NCBI GenBank assembly: GCA_001599755.1
Contig: BCHX01000002.1
Coordinates: forward strand, 1,984,001 to 2,048,000
Length of the DNA stretch: 64,000 nucleotides
Source of the DNA: Gliomastix tumulicola
Taxonomy: Eukaryota; Ascomycota; Sordariomycetes; Hypocreales; Bionectriaceae
Direction: 5' to 3'
In this document: positions 43,090 to 55,300 of the stretch, one piece after another
Layout: the number at the start of each line of letters is the position of its first letter
Position numbering within the stretch: the first letter of the stretch is position 1
Position numbers and translations under genes: made by a program
Notes under the pieces: generated by a model
What the model was told of the DNA's origin: nothing
The model's database searches: none
The model's input: the letters and a program-made list of their open reading frames with translations, nothing else

Positions 43090-44046
43090 GGTTGCAATTG
43101 AGTGCTCGTTTACCTTGTTCGTTTTTTCTTTCTTTTTAATCTCCGTGCGTCATTGTGCGTTTTGGGAGGCTGTTTGCTCGCCTGGGAGCAAACGTACGTC
43201 GCCTTGTGTTGTGTGAGGTGAACGGAGCCTCAGGTAGTACCTACCGCAGGTAATATACTGGGGAAGTAGCAGCAGTACAAACCGAGACAGCGCACTACAG
43301 TACTAGAGTACCAGTAATCAAGGTACCACCTTAACTGACCTCGGGAAGTGTGTAGAGGGATCGGGTACCAATATGTACCACAGGATTTGAAAAGCTGCAC
43401 GCATCACCAACGCCAAACAAACGAAAAAAAAAAAAATCATTCGTCCCGCAACCTCGTCGAGTCATCCAATTGAAGTCACATTTGTGACACTAGGTAACTT
43501 AACCTAGATCGGGATGACTGGACGGTGTGTGGCCTACTAGTACTATTTGCACCCTATAATCTAGTAGCGGGTTGGGATCTCCAACGGAAAGCGGTATGGG
43601 CGGGTATGTCTGCATGACCCCGGAGCTTTAGGACACCTTGTTCGAAGCATTGATGGATCAGGTTTGAGCGATGGCTACACATGGAAGGCCATATCTGATT
43701 ATGACTCGACGATTGTGCCAATGCAGAGTAGGGATGAGTACAGGGCAAGCCAGAGGCGAGCAATGGAGGCCGATGCCGATGAGAAGCGGGCACGAAGACG
43801 GGCGAAAAAGGATGCTGGAGGCGAAGAATATACCATCGAAGCTACTAAGGTATACATACTAGTAGTCAAAAACATTCTACTTCGCCGCACGCTGATCGGG
43901 CTGCAAAGAGCGAAAAGCATCGTCCCGATGATTCCATTCCATCCCATCTATTTGCTAGTATCTGATACAAGGGGCTCTGCCCTACTCTAGACGTCGCGGG
44001 TGTCAATGTACATTACAAAAGGAAGAAACATGCTGTGTCACCCATC
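43090..44046. other. Intergenic region between FPGS copy 2 and MIC60
   Basis: About 960 bp. A13 run at 43424-43436. A plus-strand open frame at 43600-43990 with protein-like composition is listed separately. Otherwise nothing seen. Confidence 0.4.
43600..43990 (+). other. Open frame resembling an isolated exon
   Basis: The frame reads through LSDGYTWKAISDYDSTIVPM and a strongly basic/acidic helix (AMEADADEKRARRRAKKDAGG) before losing character. It has no ATG close to its start; the nearest is internal. It may be a relic or chance. No family recognised. Confidence 0.2.
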
Positions 44047-46220
44047 CTACTCTACCCTCAAGCTCTGCAGCCGTGCCTCAGTGGCAATGACCTGTTTGTT
44101 ACGGCTGTGTTAGCATTTGCACGATATGATAGAACAAAGGGGCAATCAACTTACATCGAGCGCCTGCTGAACCTCGAGAACCTTGCGGACCTCCAGCAGC
44201 CAGTCCTTGCTCAGCGTCTTGGCCCATCCGTCCAATCCGTTGACCTCACGTGCTGCCGCATCCAGATCGCCCTCCTCCAGGAAGATCTGCGTGCGCGTCA
44301 GGATGCTCTCCACATCGTTACCCTCAGGCAGACCCTGCTTCTTGAACATGACGTGGCTCAGCACCCAGCTGGAAGCATGGCTCGCCACGCCAGCATCGTC
44401 AGGAAGCAGAGATGCCTTTCGGACCTCGCCAGCGACCTTGCGGAATCGGTCGATGAGCTGCGCAGAAGTGAAGATGCCTCGCTGGTAGGCACTGGGGTTG
44501 ATCGAGGCGATGGCCGAGGCGACGACGGAATCGTCAGCCGCAATCTCCTTGAGAGCGACCAGCTCCTTGATGAAGGGCTGAGGGTGCGTTGCCGTCTCGA
44601 GCTTGGCTCGGACGGCCTCGACAGCCACATGCAGCTGCTGGGTCTTGAGGTTAGAGTCCACGACGTTGTTCCATCCGACAGTCAGGTTCTCCAGGTCCTT
44701 CACGGCCGCAGACAAGTCGTCCAGCTTGCCCAGACGGCTCTCGCGCTCCTTCTCGACGTGGTTCTTGACCTCCTCCGTGAACTCCTTCTTGAGGGCGATG
44801 GCCTGCTCGTAGAGCTGGTTCTGCAGCTTCTGCTCGTTAAGCTCCTGCTCGCGCTGCAGCAGAAGCTTGACACGCTCATCGTAGCTCCCGCGAACCTTCT
44901 GCATCTCCCCCTCGAACTCCTGACGCCACTGGACCTCCTGGCTGACCATAGCTTTCTCGACACGGCTCACCAGCTCGGTGGCAGCCTTGTCGAACTCGGC
45001 AATCTTGTCACGGACCTCATCGGCCGACTTCGTCTCGACCTTCTTCTTCAAGGCCTTGAGCTTGCCGCCAACCTTCTTGACGTCCTCCTTGGCCTTGTTG
45101 ATAGTAGTGCCGTACTTGCCGTGAGCCCCGTCGGCGTTGATGACCAGGATCAGGTCGTTCAGCATGTGCACGAGATCCTGGACGATGGGCTCGCGCGCAT
45201 CAGCGAGCGAAAGCAGGTCGATGGGCTGAAGAGGGGGAAACCTGGACGGCTCGTTGACCTCGGGTGCCTTAAAGCCCTTCGGCGAGGAAGGCTCAGGCTC
45301 AGGCTTAGCCTCCTGCTTGGGTGTCGCAGGAGGCGTGGGGGCCGGAGCCTCAGCGACCTTGGGAGCCTCCTTGGGCACCAGCTTGGTCGGCTCCGAGTTG
45401 TTCGCGGGCTCCTTGGCAGGAGCCTTCTTCGGCTCGGGGCTGGCGCTCTTCGACCGCCCGCCACTCTCGCTGCCGTCGGCAACTCGCCACGATGCACCGC
45501 TTCCAGCAGGAATCCGGACATTGTTGGCGCCCTCCGGGGTTCGGACGGAGCCCTTTGGCAGATTAGGGTATCGCTTCTTGTAGTCGAGTTCCTCAAGGTA
45601 GAGCACAGCCTGCTCTCCGAACGGGATGTACTCCGTGAAGAAGTCGTGGAACTTGTCGTTCACGCGCGAGTACCAGACACCACCGCCGAAGCCAACGGCA
45701 CCGAGCACGAGCAGGGTGAAGACGAAATTCCTCAGGCGGCGGAAGAACCCCTTCTTCTTGGGGGCGGCAGGAGTCGGCGACGGGGCCGGGTGAGGGATCG
45801 CAGCCTCCTTGACCTTTGACTCTCCGACATCGTCGATCGAGGCCGGGGGTGAGGGCTTCTTGTCCCTGACAGAGTTCGGCGTGGGGGGCGTCAATGGCAC
45901 CTCGGACGGCTCGAGGATATCGAGCTTGCCCGTGATCTCGGGGCCAGATCGCTCAGAGGTATTCGTCTCGGTAGTCGGCAGGATTGGGGCCTTGGGCGCG
46001 GCGTCTGACTTCTTGCCATCGACGTAAGACCTCTAGTACCAAAACCACCGTCAGTCATAGATCTTCTGCCAACCACAATGCTATCCAGAAGCTTGTTAGA
46101 GCTCACCTGTCCGAGGGCGGCGGCCCGTCGCGAAGCCGAGATGGGCCATTGGCGTTGAGAAGCGGCCGCAAGGGGCTGCTTGCCAAGCACCCTCACTGAC
46201 CGAAGCGATGATCGGAACAT
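44047..46220 (-). CDS. mic60: MICOS subunit Mic60 (mitofilin/Fcj1)
   Basis: Inner mitochondrial membrane protein that forms crista junctions within MICOS. Exons on the minus strand are 46220-46107, 46032-44155 and 44091-44047, giving 678 residues. Exon 1 encodes a 38-residue matrix-targeting presequence (MFRSSLRSVRVLGKQ…), and the last exon only 14 residues (VIATEARLQSLRVE), which completes the conserved mitofilin signature. One membrane helix lies at about 141-160 (VFTLLVLGAVGFGGGVWYS) after a basic KKKGFFRRLR. A Pro/Lys/Glu-rich segment is followed by a long coiled coil (about 290-500) and the mitofilin domain with GIFTSAQLIDRF and LPEGNDVESIL. Introns are 74 and 63 nt. A model without the last small exon would lose the terminal signature. 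Confidence 0.95.
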
Positions 46221-47662
46221 GAGAGAATGCAATGGCCGGCACGGCACTGTGAATGATGAATGGCACACAATTCTCGTGGTGCCGGTGATGCGAAGCTGGA
46301 CAAAAACGCTCAGGCAAAAGCTCGGCTAATGCTTCAGCTTCGGACGGACCAGCGCGTCCCACTTTTATTAACGTCAGGAGCGGTAGGAACCGGCAGAGTG
46401 CTAGACACAAAGGTATGAGGTGAAATCGTGCTGTCACATGTCGCTACGGTAATTCGAAATATTTCTTTTCACTCTACAATAGACTCTAAATCACATTTCT
46501 ATTGATTTTAGGGGTAGTTTAACATGCATGCAACTGTATTTCTAGTGTCGAAACTATACTCAGATGCGATGAGCACTCGCTGTTACGCCGTGTTGCACTG
46601 TCTGGCCTTTTGTGTCTACTAGCCCTCGGTGACGAAAGCCGACGGAGATCATCTAGATTCATAGCTACCCTAAAGCTGCCATCAACTCCTCAAAATTGGG
46701 AGAACCTCGGCCGTATAATTCTCATTTGACGCCTCGAATATCTCTCAGGTTCTTCAGAAATCCAGCCTAACGTAAGCTCATGCACGCAAGACGACATCCG
46801 GCCACGTAATAAGATCGGTGCAACCCTATCATCGTGTCCAACTTGCTGGAGTGTCAGGAGTCTGAAACTTGGTCAGCTTTCATCATGTAAGCATTATCGA
46901 GATGAATCGATATTAGAGAGGATGGAACGAGATCTGTTTTTTTTTTCGATGGCGATTCGCATTTCGCAATAAATAATCCTGATGGAGTATCTCAATTGCC
47001 CCATAGAGTCGAATCCGCGCATCCGCCGACGTCGGTAATAGCATGCATGCATCTGCAGTTCGAAGGCCTTCTGATTGAGGCACTCACACGCATTTCCGTG
47101 GTAATGGGAAATCTGCTGATCGAGAGCACTTGAATGCCCAAGTATGCTAGAGATGAGCGTGGACTTGTCCAAAGTTAGGTGTCGTCAAACGCCGCCATAT
47201 GCTCGGCGTGGTCTCGCTTGTAAAGATTCTTATTTACCCATCTAGATATGCCAGCTGCTGTCTTCCGCATCCTCCCCATGGGTCGTCTTGAACTGTCAAC
47301 CCTCACGAACTGAAAAAGACTGGATAGATCCAGCCGGGACCTCGATGACCCAGGGGATAGCATCTCGATACGTATTAAAGAGGGGAAAGGAAAAGAAAAG
47401 GGCATACTCGACTGAAAAAACCAATTTGACGGAACAGAACCCAGGACTCCAAGAATATACGACAAGGAAACTCGGGCTCCGCGTAGTGACGAGCCAAGCC
47501 TGGACGAATGCTGATCTCCTCTTCCCAAGACAGAATTCCTCCTACCCCTGATGAGGCATGCATAAGCCTCCATCGCTCAGCCGCCTCGGTAATGCGGATG
47601 TGGGGGGAAAACACCCCTCCTATTCATCAACAAGCAGCGTAGATAGAAATCCGCGTCGACTC
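46221..47662. other. 1.4-kb intergenic region, MIC60 promoter to VPS21 3' end
   Basis: AT-richer than the genes. T10 tract at about 46936-46945 and GCATGCATGCAT at 47041-47052. Small open frames on both strands lack protein character. No tRNA found. Confidence 0.45.
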
Positions 47663-48574
47663 TCAGCAGCTGCACTGTCCGCCCACGTTGGTGCTGCCGC
47701 TCTCGGGCTGCAGACTGACGCCTGGTCGCTGCCCGCCGCGGGCGTGTCGGGGGCCTGCCTGGTCTAGGGGCAGCTTCCTGGCGATGGCTGTGAAGAGTTC
47801 GTTGACGTTCTCGGCCGTCTTTGCGGACGTCTCGAAGAAGAGCAGGCCAGCCTCCTTAGCGTAGGCCTCGGCGTCGGCCGTGGGGATCGCCCGCTTGTCG
47901 GGCTGCTCGTTCACGAGATCCAGCTTGTTTCCGGCGAGGGCAATGATGATATTCTCGTTGGCTTGGCGCTGAAGTTCCTTGACCCAAGCCTTGGCCTTAT
48001 CCAAGGATGCCTTTGGAAGCGTCAGTGTAAGTCTAGACCGCATCGTAGTCCTGGGGAGCCAAGTTTCAACGTACAGATTGCGTGATATCGTAGACAACGA
48101 CGGCGCAGTTGGCGTTGCGGTAGTACATGGGCGCAAGAGACTTGTATCGCTCCTGGCCCGCGGTATCCCAGATCTCGAATTTGACAGTCGTGGTGTCATC
48201 GAGAGAGATGGTCTGAGTCAAGAAAGCGGCGCCGATGGTGGATTCCCGGAACGAGTCGAATTGATCCTAGGAGGCCCGTTAGTCAGAGGCGATGCGACGG
48301 GCTGCGAGTGCTGGGAATCAGGCCACGAACCTTGACGAAGCGCAAAACTATAGAGCTCTGGACGACTTGTTAGCACCGCAAGCATGACCATGGCTGAACG
48401 CTCCCCAGCTGTGCTTTACCTTTCCAACAGCAGACTCTCCTACACGGGCGTTAGTATACGTCGGGTCGGCAGCGTCGTATCATATGACAAAGGAAACCCA
48501 CCCAGAAGCACGAGCTTGAACTGCGCGAAGCGGTTGTTGGGGCCTCGGGGGCCGGCCGGACCTCGAGAAGCCAT
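47663..48574 (-). CDS. vps21: Rab5-family GTPase Vps21/Ypt5
   Basis: Early-endosome Rab GTPase. Five exons on the minus strand: 48574-48502 (73 nt), 48439-48420 (20 nt), 48357-48331 (27 nt), 48266-48075 (192 nt) and 48010-47663 (348 nt), giving 219 residues. The two microexons encode the P-loop GESAVGK and SSIVLRFVK. Other motifs: switch I ESTIGAAF with the GTP-binding Thr, WDTAGQE with the catalytic Gln, GNKLDL and ETSAK. The RabF-like IGAAFLTQ segment and [15 protein letters not shown] are Rab5-specific. The C-terminus CSC is a double-prenylation motif. Introns are 62, 62, 64 and 64 nt. Gene finders may miss the microexons. It shares an upstream region with SAC1 on the opposite strand. Confidence 0.95.
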
Positions 48575-49658
48575 GGCGAAGATATTCAGATGTAGCGGTT
48601 TGAAATCGTGGTTGTTGAGTAGCTAGGGGCCCTCTGGTTTCGGTGTCCTGGGAATACCGAGATACCTAGATGGCAGCCAGAATCGACCCTTGGGAGGGCA
48701 GCTCGACGAGAGAGGAAGGTCGGTGAGGCGACGTAATCGGAGACGAAGTAGCCGAGTCGTAGAGAGTGAAATGAGGGGTTTCGAAGGACGCTCTGGCGGT
48801 GGGAAAGTCGGGCACTCAAATGGTAGGCGTATTCATGAGGTGGGTGTGATGGTTGGGTGAATGTGAATTTGATGGTGGCGGAGGGACGAGTTGGACGAGG
48901 CACCAACGTCAGTCCGGCTCAGGCAGTTGAAAGTCAGCAGGACAAATGATTGGGCGGTGGTGGTGAACAGCCACTGGACGGACCACTGGACCAGCGGCTC
49001 CACCCGGCAGCAGGCACTGACGAACAGCGCTGGGCTTCAGTGGCTTGCTATCGGTGCTTGGGCTCCACAACGCAATCACCCAGACACGCAGGCACCTGGC
49101 GTTATCGGCACCGGTGTCGTCACGACTTGCGCGGATGGGGATGCAGGTGCCGAAGGGTCTGAGACATTTGTTCGATATCGTCGAAGCATTCCATCTGCGA
49201 ACTCTGCATTTCAATCCAGCCCCTTGGTAGCAGGGCGCCAGGCGGTCCGATGTGCTGAGCTGCTGCGGAAGCTCAAACTATAAGGTACAGTACAGGGTAT
49301 GACGTGGGCGCTGTGACCCCGACGGCGCTGTGGAGGCAGGCACCCTGATCGGTACTTCCGTAGCCTTGTTAATAGTAAGCGACTCGAGGTACCCCGTTTC
49401 CACAGCGATATCCAACCATCCCTCCAGCGAATATGATGTCGTGTCCAGGGCTCGTGGATTTCAACTTCACCACCGTCCCAAGGCCCGCGCCAAAGGTCTC
49501 GCCAACACCACCACGCTCTCTACAGTCACCCATGGCCTGACCAAGCGAGAACATACATCTTTGCAGAGTATCGCAGTCTTTTTAGCTGTGCTTTCCCCTT
49601 TCGCGGCCGTTCCTGAATCTCGACGCTCTCCCGCCAACCCTTGCTGCACCCTTGAACC
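48575..49658. promoter_or_regulatory. Divergent VPS21 / SAC1 upstream region
   Basis: 1,084 bp between two divergently transcribed membrane-trafficking genes. Open frames on both strands within it have no recognisable domain. CCACTGGACxGACCACTGGACC forms a short direct repeat near 48970-48995. Confidence 0.45.
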
Positions 49659-51919
49659 ATGGCGCATCTCCAAGTGGCCAAATTCCCCTACCGGGACATC
49701 AACTTCAAGGTCACCGCCGACTCTTATACGTTCACTTCGCCTTCGTCTCCCGATGCGCCAGCTCTCGTTCTCGACCGTCCCACCGGCGATGTGCGCCTGA
49801 GCGAAGGGCCGCTCCAGATCACCAAGAGGGTATCCCGAGTCTCGAGTATTGCTGGTATCCTGGGCATCATCCAGCTCAGACTAGGTTCGTGGACCTAGAC
49901 ATGCGCATGCTTGAAGTTGCTTGCAGAAGACATGCTAACGTCCCCATAGACAGATATGTAATTGTCATCAACAAGGCGCAGCCTGTCGGCCGCCTCAAGG
50001 GCCAGATGTGCTACAAGATCATCTCAACCGAGATCCTCCCCATGCGCGAGCGCCAGATCCACGACCCCGACGAGGACACCTTCATCAACCTCCTGAAGAC
50101 CTTCCTAGCCCAGGGCCCGATGTACTTCAGCTACTCGATCGACCTCACAAACTCGTTCCAGCGACAGTCTCAGGCCAACACGGCCCAGCCGCTTTGGATG
50201 CGAACCGACGATCGATTCTTCTTCAACAAGCACCTGCAGTCGCCGCTCATCAATTTCCGCACCGGAGGCTCCCGAACCCAGCCTGGCGAGCAGCCCGGCA
50301 TCGACCCGTTCATCCTGCCGACCGTCTTTGGCATGTTCGAGATTAAGCCGACGTCCTTCAAATCGACCCCCCTGACGCTGGTGCTCATCTCCCGTCGGTC
50401 GCGCTACCGAGGCGGAACTCGATTCTTCACCCGCGGTTTGGACGAGCAGGGACATGCGGCAAACTATAATGAGACGGAGCAAGTTGCCATCTTCAACGAC
50501 TCAAGCAGTGGACTGGGAGGCTATGCTGGCAGCTCCGACATGCAGAGCGGCAAGTTCGACAGCTCAAACGGTCAGGAGGTGCAGATCTTCTCGTACGTGC
50601 AAACCCGAGGCAGTGTCCCGACCTACTGGTCTGAGATCAACACCTTGAAGTACACGCCGAAGCTCCAGGTCAAAGGCACCGATCCGGCCTTCAGCGCCGC
50701 CAGGAGACACTTCGACGAGCAGATCCGCATCTACGGCGACAACTACCTCATCAACCTCGTCAACCACAAGGGCCGCGAGGCTTCAGTGAAGCAGTCGTAT
50801 GAGAAGATGGTGGAGACGCTCGTCTCTGCGCCCAAGGAGCGGACTGAAGCCGATCGACTCACGGACGAGAAGTTCTCCATCATCACCTCGGACGCCAAGG
50901 CGCAGGAGTTTGACCGTTTGCACTATGTGTACTTTGACTTCCACACCGAGACCAAGGGCATGCAGATGCACAAGGCGTACTCGCTGATCCACAGGCTCGC
51001 CGAGGAGCTCAAGGCTCAAGGCTACTTCCGCGGTGTGGACGTGCCTGCCAGCAAGGAGGGCACTATTGACGCCCGCAGCTACCAGACCAGCGTCATGCGG
51101 ACCAACTGCATGGACTGCCTCGACCGCACCAACGTCGTCCAGAGCAACTTTGCCCGCTACGTGCTCGACACCGTGTTCCAGGACCTGGGTCTTCTGGGTG
51201 CCGGGTCGACATTCCGGGACGAGGATCCCGCCTTTGAGTTCCTCTTCCGAAACCTTTGGGCCGACAACGCCGACACCGTCTCGAGATCCTACTCTGGCAC
51301 GGGAGCCATGAAGACGGACGTGACGAGGACCGGCAAGCGAACCAAGCTCGGTGCCTTGGAGGATGGCCGCATCGGTGTCACGCGGTACTTCAAGAACAAC
51401 TTCCTCGACGGACCGCGTCAGGACGCCTACGACCTCTTCCTCGGCGAGTACCGCCCTAGCCAGTCCAACATCGGCACCAACCTCATCTTCGTCGACAGGC
51501 GGCCTATTCTTATCCAGTCAATCCCCTATCTCTTGGCCTTCAGCGTTTTCATTGTCCTCGTGGGCATCTTCACCAAGCGCCAGCCCGAGACCAGCGTCCT
51601 CCCCATCCGGCTATTCATTCTTTTCTGGACGGCTGTGGCTGGATGGTCCCTCAACTTCATTGTCAGCCACGGGAAGCTCTACGTAAGTCCTGACCTACCT
51701 TCCTGTCATCCCTCCCATTGTACATCGTTTCACTAACCAAATCAACAGGTCAACTGGCCACGTCTGAACCCCCGGCCATTCGCCACCGAGGCGTACGGCG
51801 AGCACTATACCAAAGCCAGAAAGGATACCATCGTCGGGCCCTTTGTAGCTAAGCACGAGAGAGGGCTGAGCACGGCACGGTATCTCAACGCCGAGGAGGG
51901 CAAGAAAAGGATCGAGTAA
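49659..51919 (+). CDS. sac1: Phosphoinositide phosphatase Sac1
   Basis: ER/Golgi integral-membrane phosphatase acting mainly on PI4P. Exons 49659-49884, 49950-51682 and 51749-51919 (introns 65 and 66 nt) give 709 residues. The SAC domain holds the catalytic CX5R motif Cys462-MDCLD-Arg468 within RTNCMDCLDRTNVVQ. Two hydrophobic segments near the C-terminus (LIQSIPYLLAFSVFIVLVGIF and LFILFWTAVAGWSLNFIV) anchor it, and exon 3 encodes the cytosolic tail VNWPRLNPRPF...KKRIE, which ends in a basic region typical of Sac1. A Gly/Ser/Asn insert at about 285-310 is not seen in yeast. The ATG has a good context (ACCATGG). Confidence 0.96.
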
Positions 51920-52394
51920 GACGGAAAAAGACGACTCACAACACATGTGGTATTAGCCGGGGCATTGCAAAGAAATGGGCGCGACACGCAGATATACATA
52001 TACAAGAGTTAGACAGGCACGAAGCATGCATGCTGCTTTTCCCGTTGTTCACATGTAGTTTATCCATTAGTAGATATCTGCCTCGTCGGGCTTTCTGCAC
52101 GCAGCCTGCACTAATCTAGAAACCCCCTTTGGTAGAGTGGCTGTCAGTTCAGTTGTAGGTATATTATTATTGGGATGCTTATTAGTAGTACATCCAGAGC
52201 GATAGGCATCAATCTTTTAGGAAGCAAAATGTCCGCCCGTCATAAAACAGTCTCCAAACTGAGGGTATCAAGCGCTCAAGCAGAAAAAAATACAAGAATA
52301 AAGAGACAGTCTCAAGACAAAGTGGTAGAGAAGAAGAAGGAGAGAAAAGAAGAAAAAAGAAAGGTGGTAGCAATGTATGTCTTCAAGGCTCAAC
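51920..52394. terminator. Convergent 3' flank of SAC1 and the MTC4-like gene
   Basis: 475 bp between two facing stop codons, AT-rich, with A-rich runs at 52285-52365 and a GCATGCATGC palindrome at 52024-52033. No gene. Confidence 0.4.
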
Positions 52395-55300
52395 TCAGAG
52401 CCACAGTAACCATCTGACGCCTCTCCAGGCTACCCTGCCCACGCCCATGAAGAGCCGGAAGATCATGACCACAAACCAGACGTACCACATGAAGCCGATG
52501 AGCACCCACTCGACAGCCAGCCACATGCCCCGCCTGACCCAGCGGAACCTGCGGCGTCTCTGGCGGAGGAGCGTGTCCATGGCGTCGAGGACGTGCTTGA
52601 CCTTGAGCGGCTGGTCCAGGGCGAGGCCCTTGTTCGTTTCGTCGGCCTCGTCCGCGGCCTTCCGTGTCAAGCCAGAGAGGTCGTCGCCGAGGCGGGAGCG
52701 GAGCTGCCAGACGCGTTCCCGCAGTGCTGGGACCGTCTTATTTGCGAATCGGTCTGCTGAGCCCTGCCACCGCTGACCGGAGGCCTGGATAGCCATGCCA
52801 AGTGCCCGTGAGGCGAGCGGGTAGACCTCACATGTAGGCACAGACTCTTCTCGAAGCCCGCCGCAATCTGGGTTTAGCTGGATCATCTCGTCCCAGTTGA
52901 GTTTGCATACGTCGTAGCGCGGATCTGGTTTCGAGCTGGCGATGGTGTTGGAGTGTTCGATTAACGGCTTCCGTACCTCGTTGGCGCGCCGGCTGATCTC
53001 CATTGCTTTGATACCGGAACTGAGGATCAGAGCTCTCAACCGGGCTACCTCGCGTTTCGAGAGCCTGGCTCTCTCAGGAGAAGGGCTTCGATCTGCAATG
53101 GACCAGTGACGGCTGGCGGATACTGCCCGCGAACTGGGGCCAGAGCCCCGAGTCACCGACTCATCTAACTCCTGAGACGGTGCGTGTTTCTCATCCGATG
53201 TGCTCTGCTGGTTTGAGTCGGATTCTGAGATCTCCGATCCAAGTCGCTTCGAGGGCGCGACCGATGGCGATGGGGTCGAGGTCGAGCCGTTGACATCGAT
53301 TCGAGGGGGCTTGAGCTGCTCCCATCGTGCCGACTGTCGGCTTGGCGGCCTACTGAGCACAGGCAGTCCCAAGTTTTGCCCTTGCTCTTGGCTATTCGAC
53401 TTGCTCGTCGTCTCAGCAATGGATTGGAAGTGCGGCATCGTGTCATAGAAGTGCTTCGCGTTCTGAGGAACATCGCTCATCTTGGAACCGGCTCTGGATA
53501 GTGTTGGTCTGACCTGCTCCTTCGGTGCGACCTCGTTGTCAGAGTCTGACGAGGAGTCGCTATCAGAGTCACTCGTAGCATCTTTCTTCCAGATGATGTC
53601 CCCTATCTTGGAGACACCTCCACGAATGACTGTGTCGATTCGAGGACCCTTGAAGATACCCCGAATGCCAACCGAGTCGTCCTTGGCCTTTGCACTCGCC
53701 GATTCCCTGCGCACCTTCTGGCCCTCGATATATGATGCGGTCTCTGTTAGAGACGGGGGCTGGCCGTTCTCGTCTTCAGCTTCAGACTGGGATTCAATGC
53801 CGTTATCCCGTCCCCTGTCACGCAGCTTCCGCTTGACCTTGGACAATGGATTCCGTGATGGCGAACTGGCTCGGCTTGGAGGGGCTGAATGATCTAATCC
53901 GAACGGAGGAGGCGCTGTGTTGTCGCCAGTAGCGCTCAACAAGGGTGACGTAGGAGCTGAGGTTTCCGTATCATGGTGATATCCGAATCGTATATCTTCC
54001 GGGACCTCCAAGCTTGGCCTTCCACGATGATATGTCTTGGACGACCCCAAGCGTGACCTGACCGTCCCCATCCTTGATTCAGCATCGCTTGAGCCAGCCA
54101 ACGAGGCTTCTCTGCTATGTGAGTGGCTGCCGGTCTTCTGCTGCTGTTTGTTCTCTGGGGTTGCCGGCTCGAATGACTTCTCATCGGGATGCTCTATGAC
54201 ATCTTCTAGGTTCTCTCGAGCTTGCTCTTGAGCAACCATGTCCAGCATCTGTTTCTGCAGGAGGTCGTTGGCATCGCTGGTGATGGTACCCCTCCGCATC
54301 GGTCGGGATTTCTTCAGCTTGTCTCCTCGACCATCACTCTCACTATCAGATGTATCTGATAAGGAGTCCCCAAGGAAGTCATTATAGCTGGTAGAGCTAC
54401 TGTGCCGGTGGTGGAATCCTCGCATATCGTGGAGCCTCTGCTTCGCGCGCTCCCTCGAACCAATCTGACTAGCCATTAGTTCAGCACCGTCCAGATGTGT
54501 TCCAGCATGGTCGCTGGTTCCAGGCCTCTCAGAGAGCTTCCCAAGACCACTGATACCGCCAGCAACAACATCGTAAGCTTGTCGAGAAGCGGGCCGTGAA
54601 GTGTCAGCAATGGGTGGGAATATCTTGTGTAGAAATCGATCTTCGATGAGGTGCTTGTGATGGTCCTGCTCTAGCCAGTATGCATCGGCAATCATGTCGC
54701 AGGGGTCGAAGAACCAGTCTACTCTGGGTCGTCTGACACGCGCAGCAGCTTTTGCGTCAGAGGAAATCTGCGCTTCAGCCTCATCCGCTCTCATGAAGGG
54801 TGGCATGACAAAAGGGTTGCTGCTACCCTCATCTGAGTTTTGGTGCGAGAGTTGGTCGACCCATTCTCGTACTAATTCGGTATCGTCAAAGCCGAGCTGC
54901 TCGCCGTCGATAACCTTCCTCTCCCTTGCTCTGACCTTGCGATTCCTGATGTATTGCAGAGGATCATAGGTGCGGCCGAGCTTCTGTGTCGCACTCTGCC
55001 CAGACTCGTGGATGACAGTCCTTGTCTTAGAAAGCGGAGAGTCAGGTATCGGGGCTCCGTTGGAGGTGGTCCCAAGCGAAGGTTTCAGCGGAGGGAGATG
55101 GTCCAGGAGCTGTCTATATAGCGCCATGAGCTCTAAGTGATCCTTGGCCTTCTGAGCTCGGGCTAGAGTAGACTCTGAGAAGTGGTAGCGGTAACTGGGG
55201 ATGTTATGGCCATCCGCACCAGACTGGAGCGGGCTGTTAGCCCTGAACCCGGAAGGAATCCGCGGCGACGACCCTTGTCTGGGCTTCGGCGACCCCGTTC

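Noticed and set aside
44035..45819. Plus-strand frame of 594 residues opposite MIC60
   Set aside because: Leu/Val-rich antisense of the MIC60 coiled coil; the minus-strand frame has the presequence, membrane helix and mitofilin signature.
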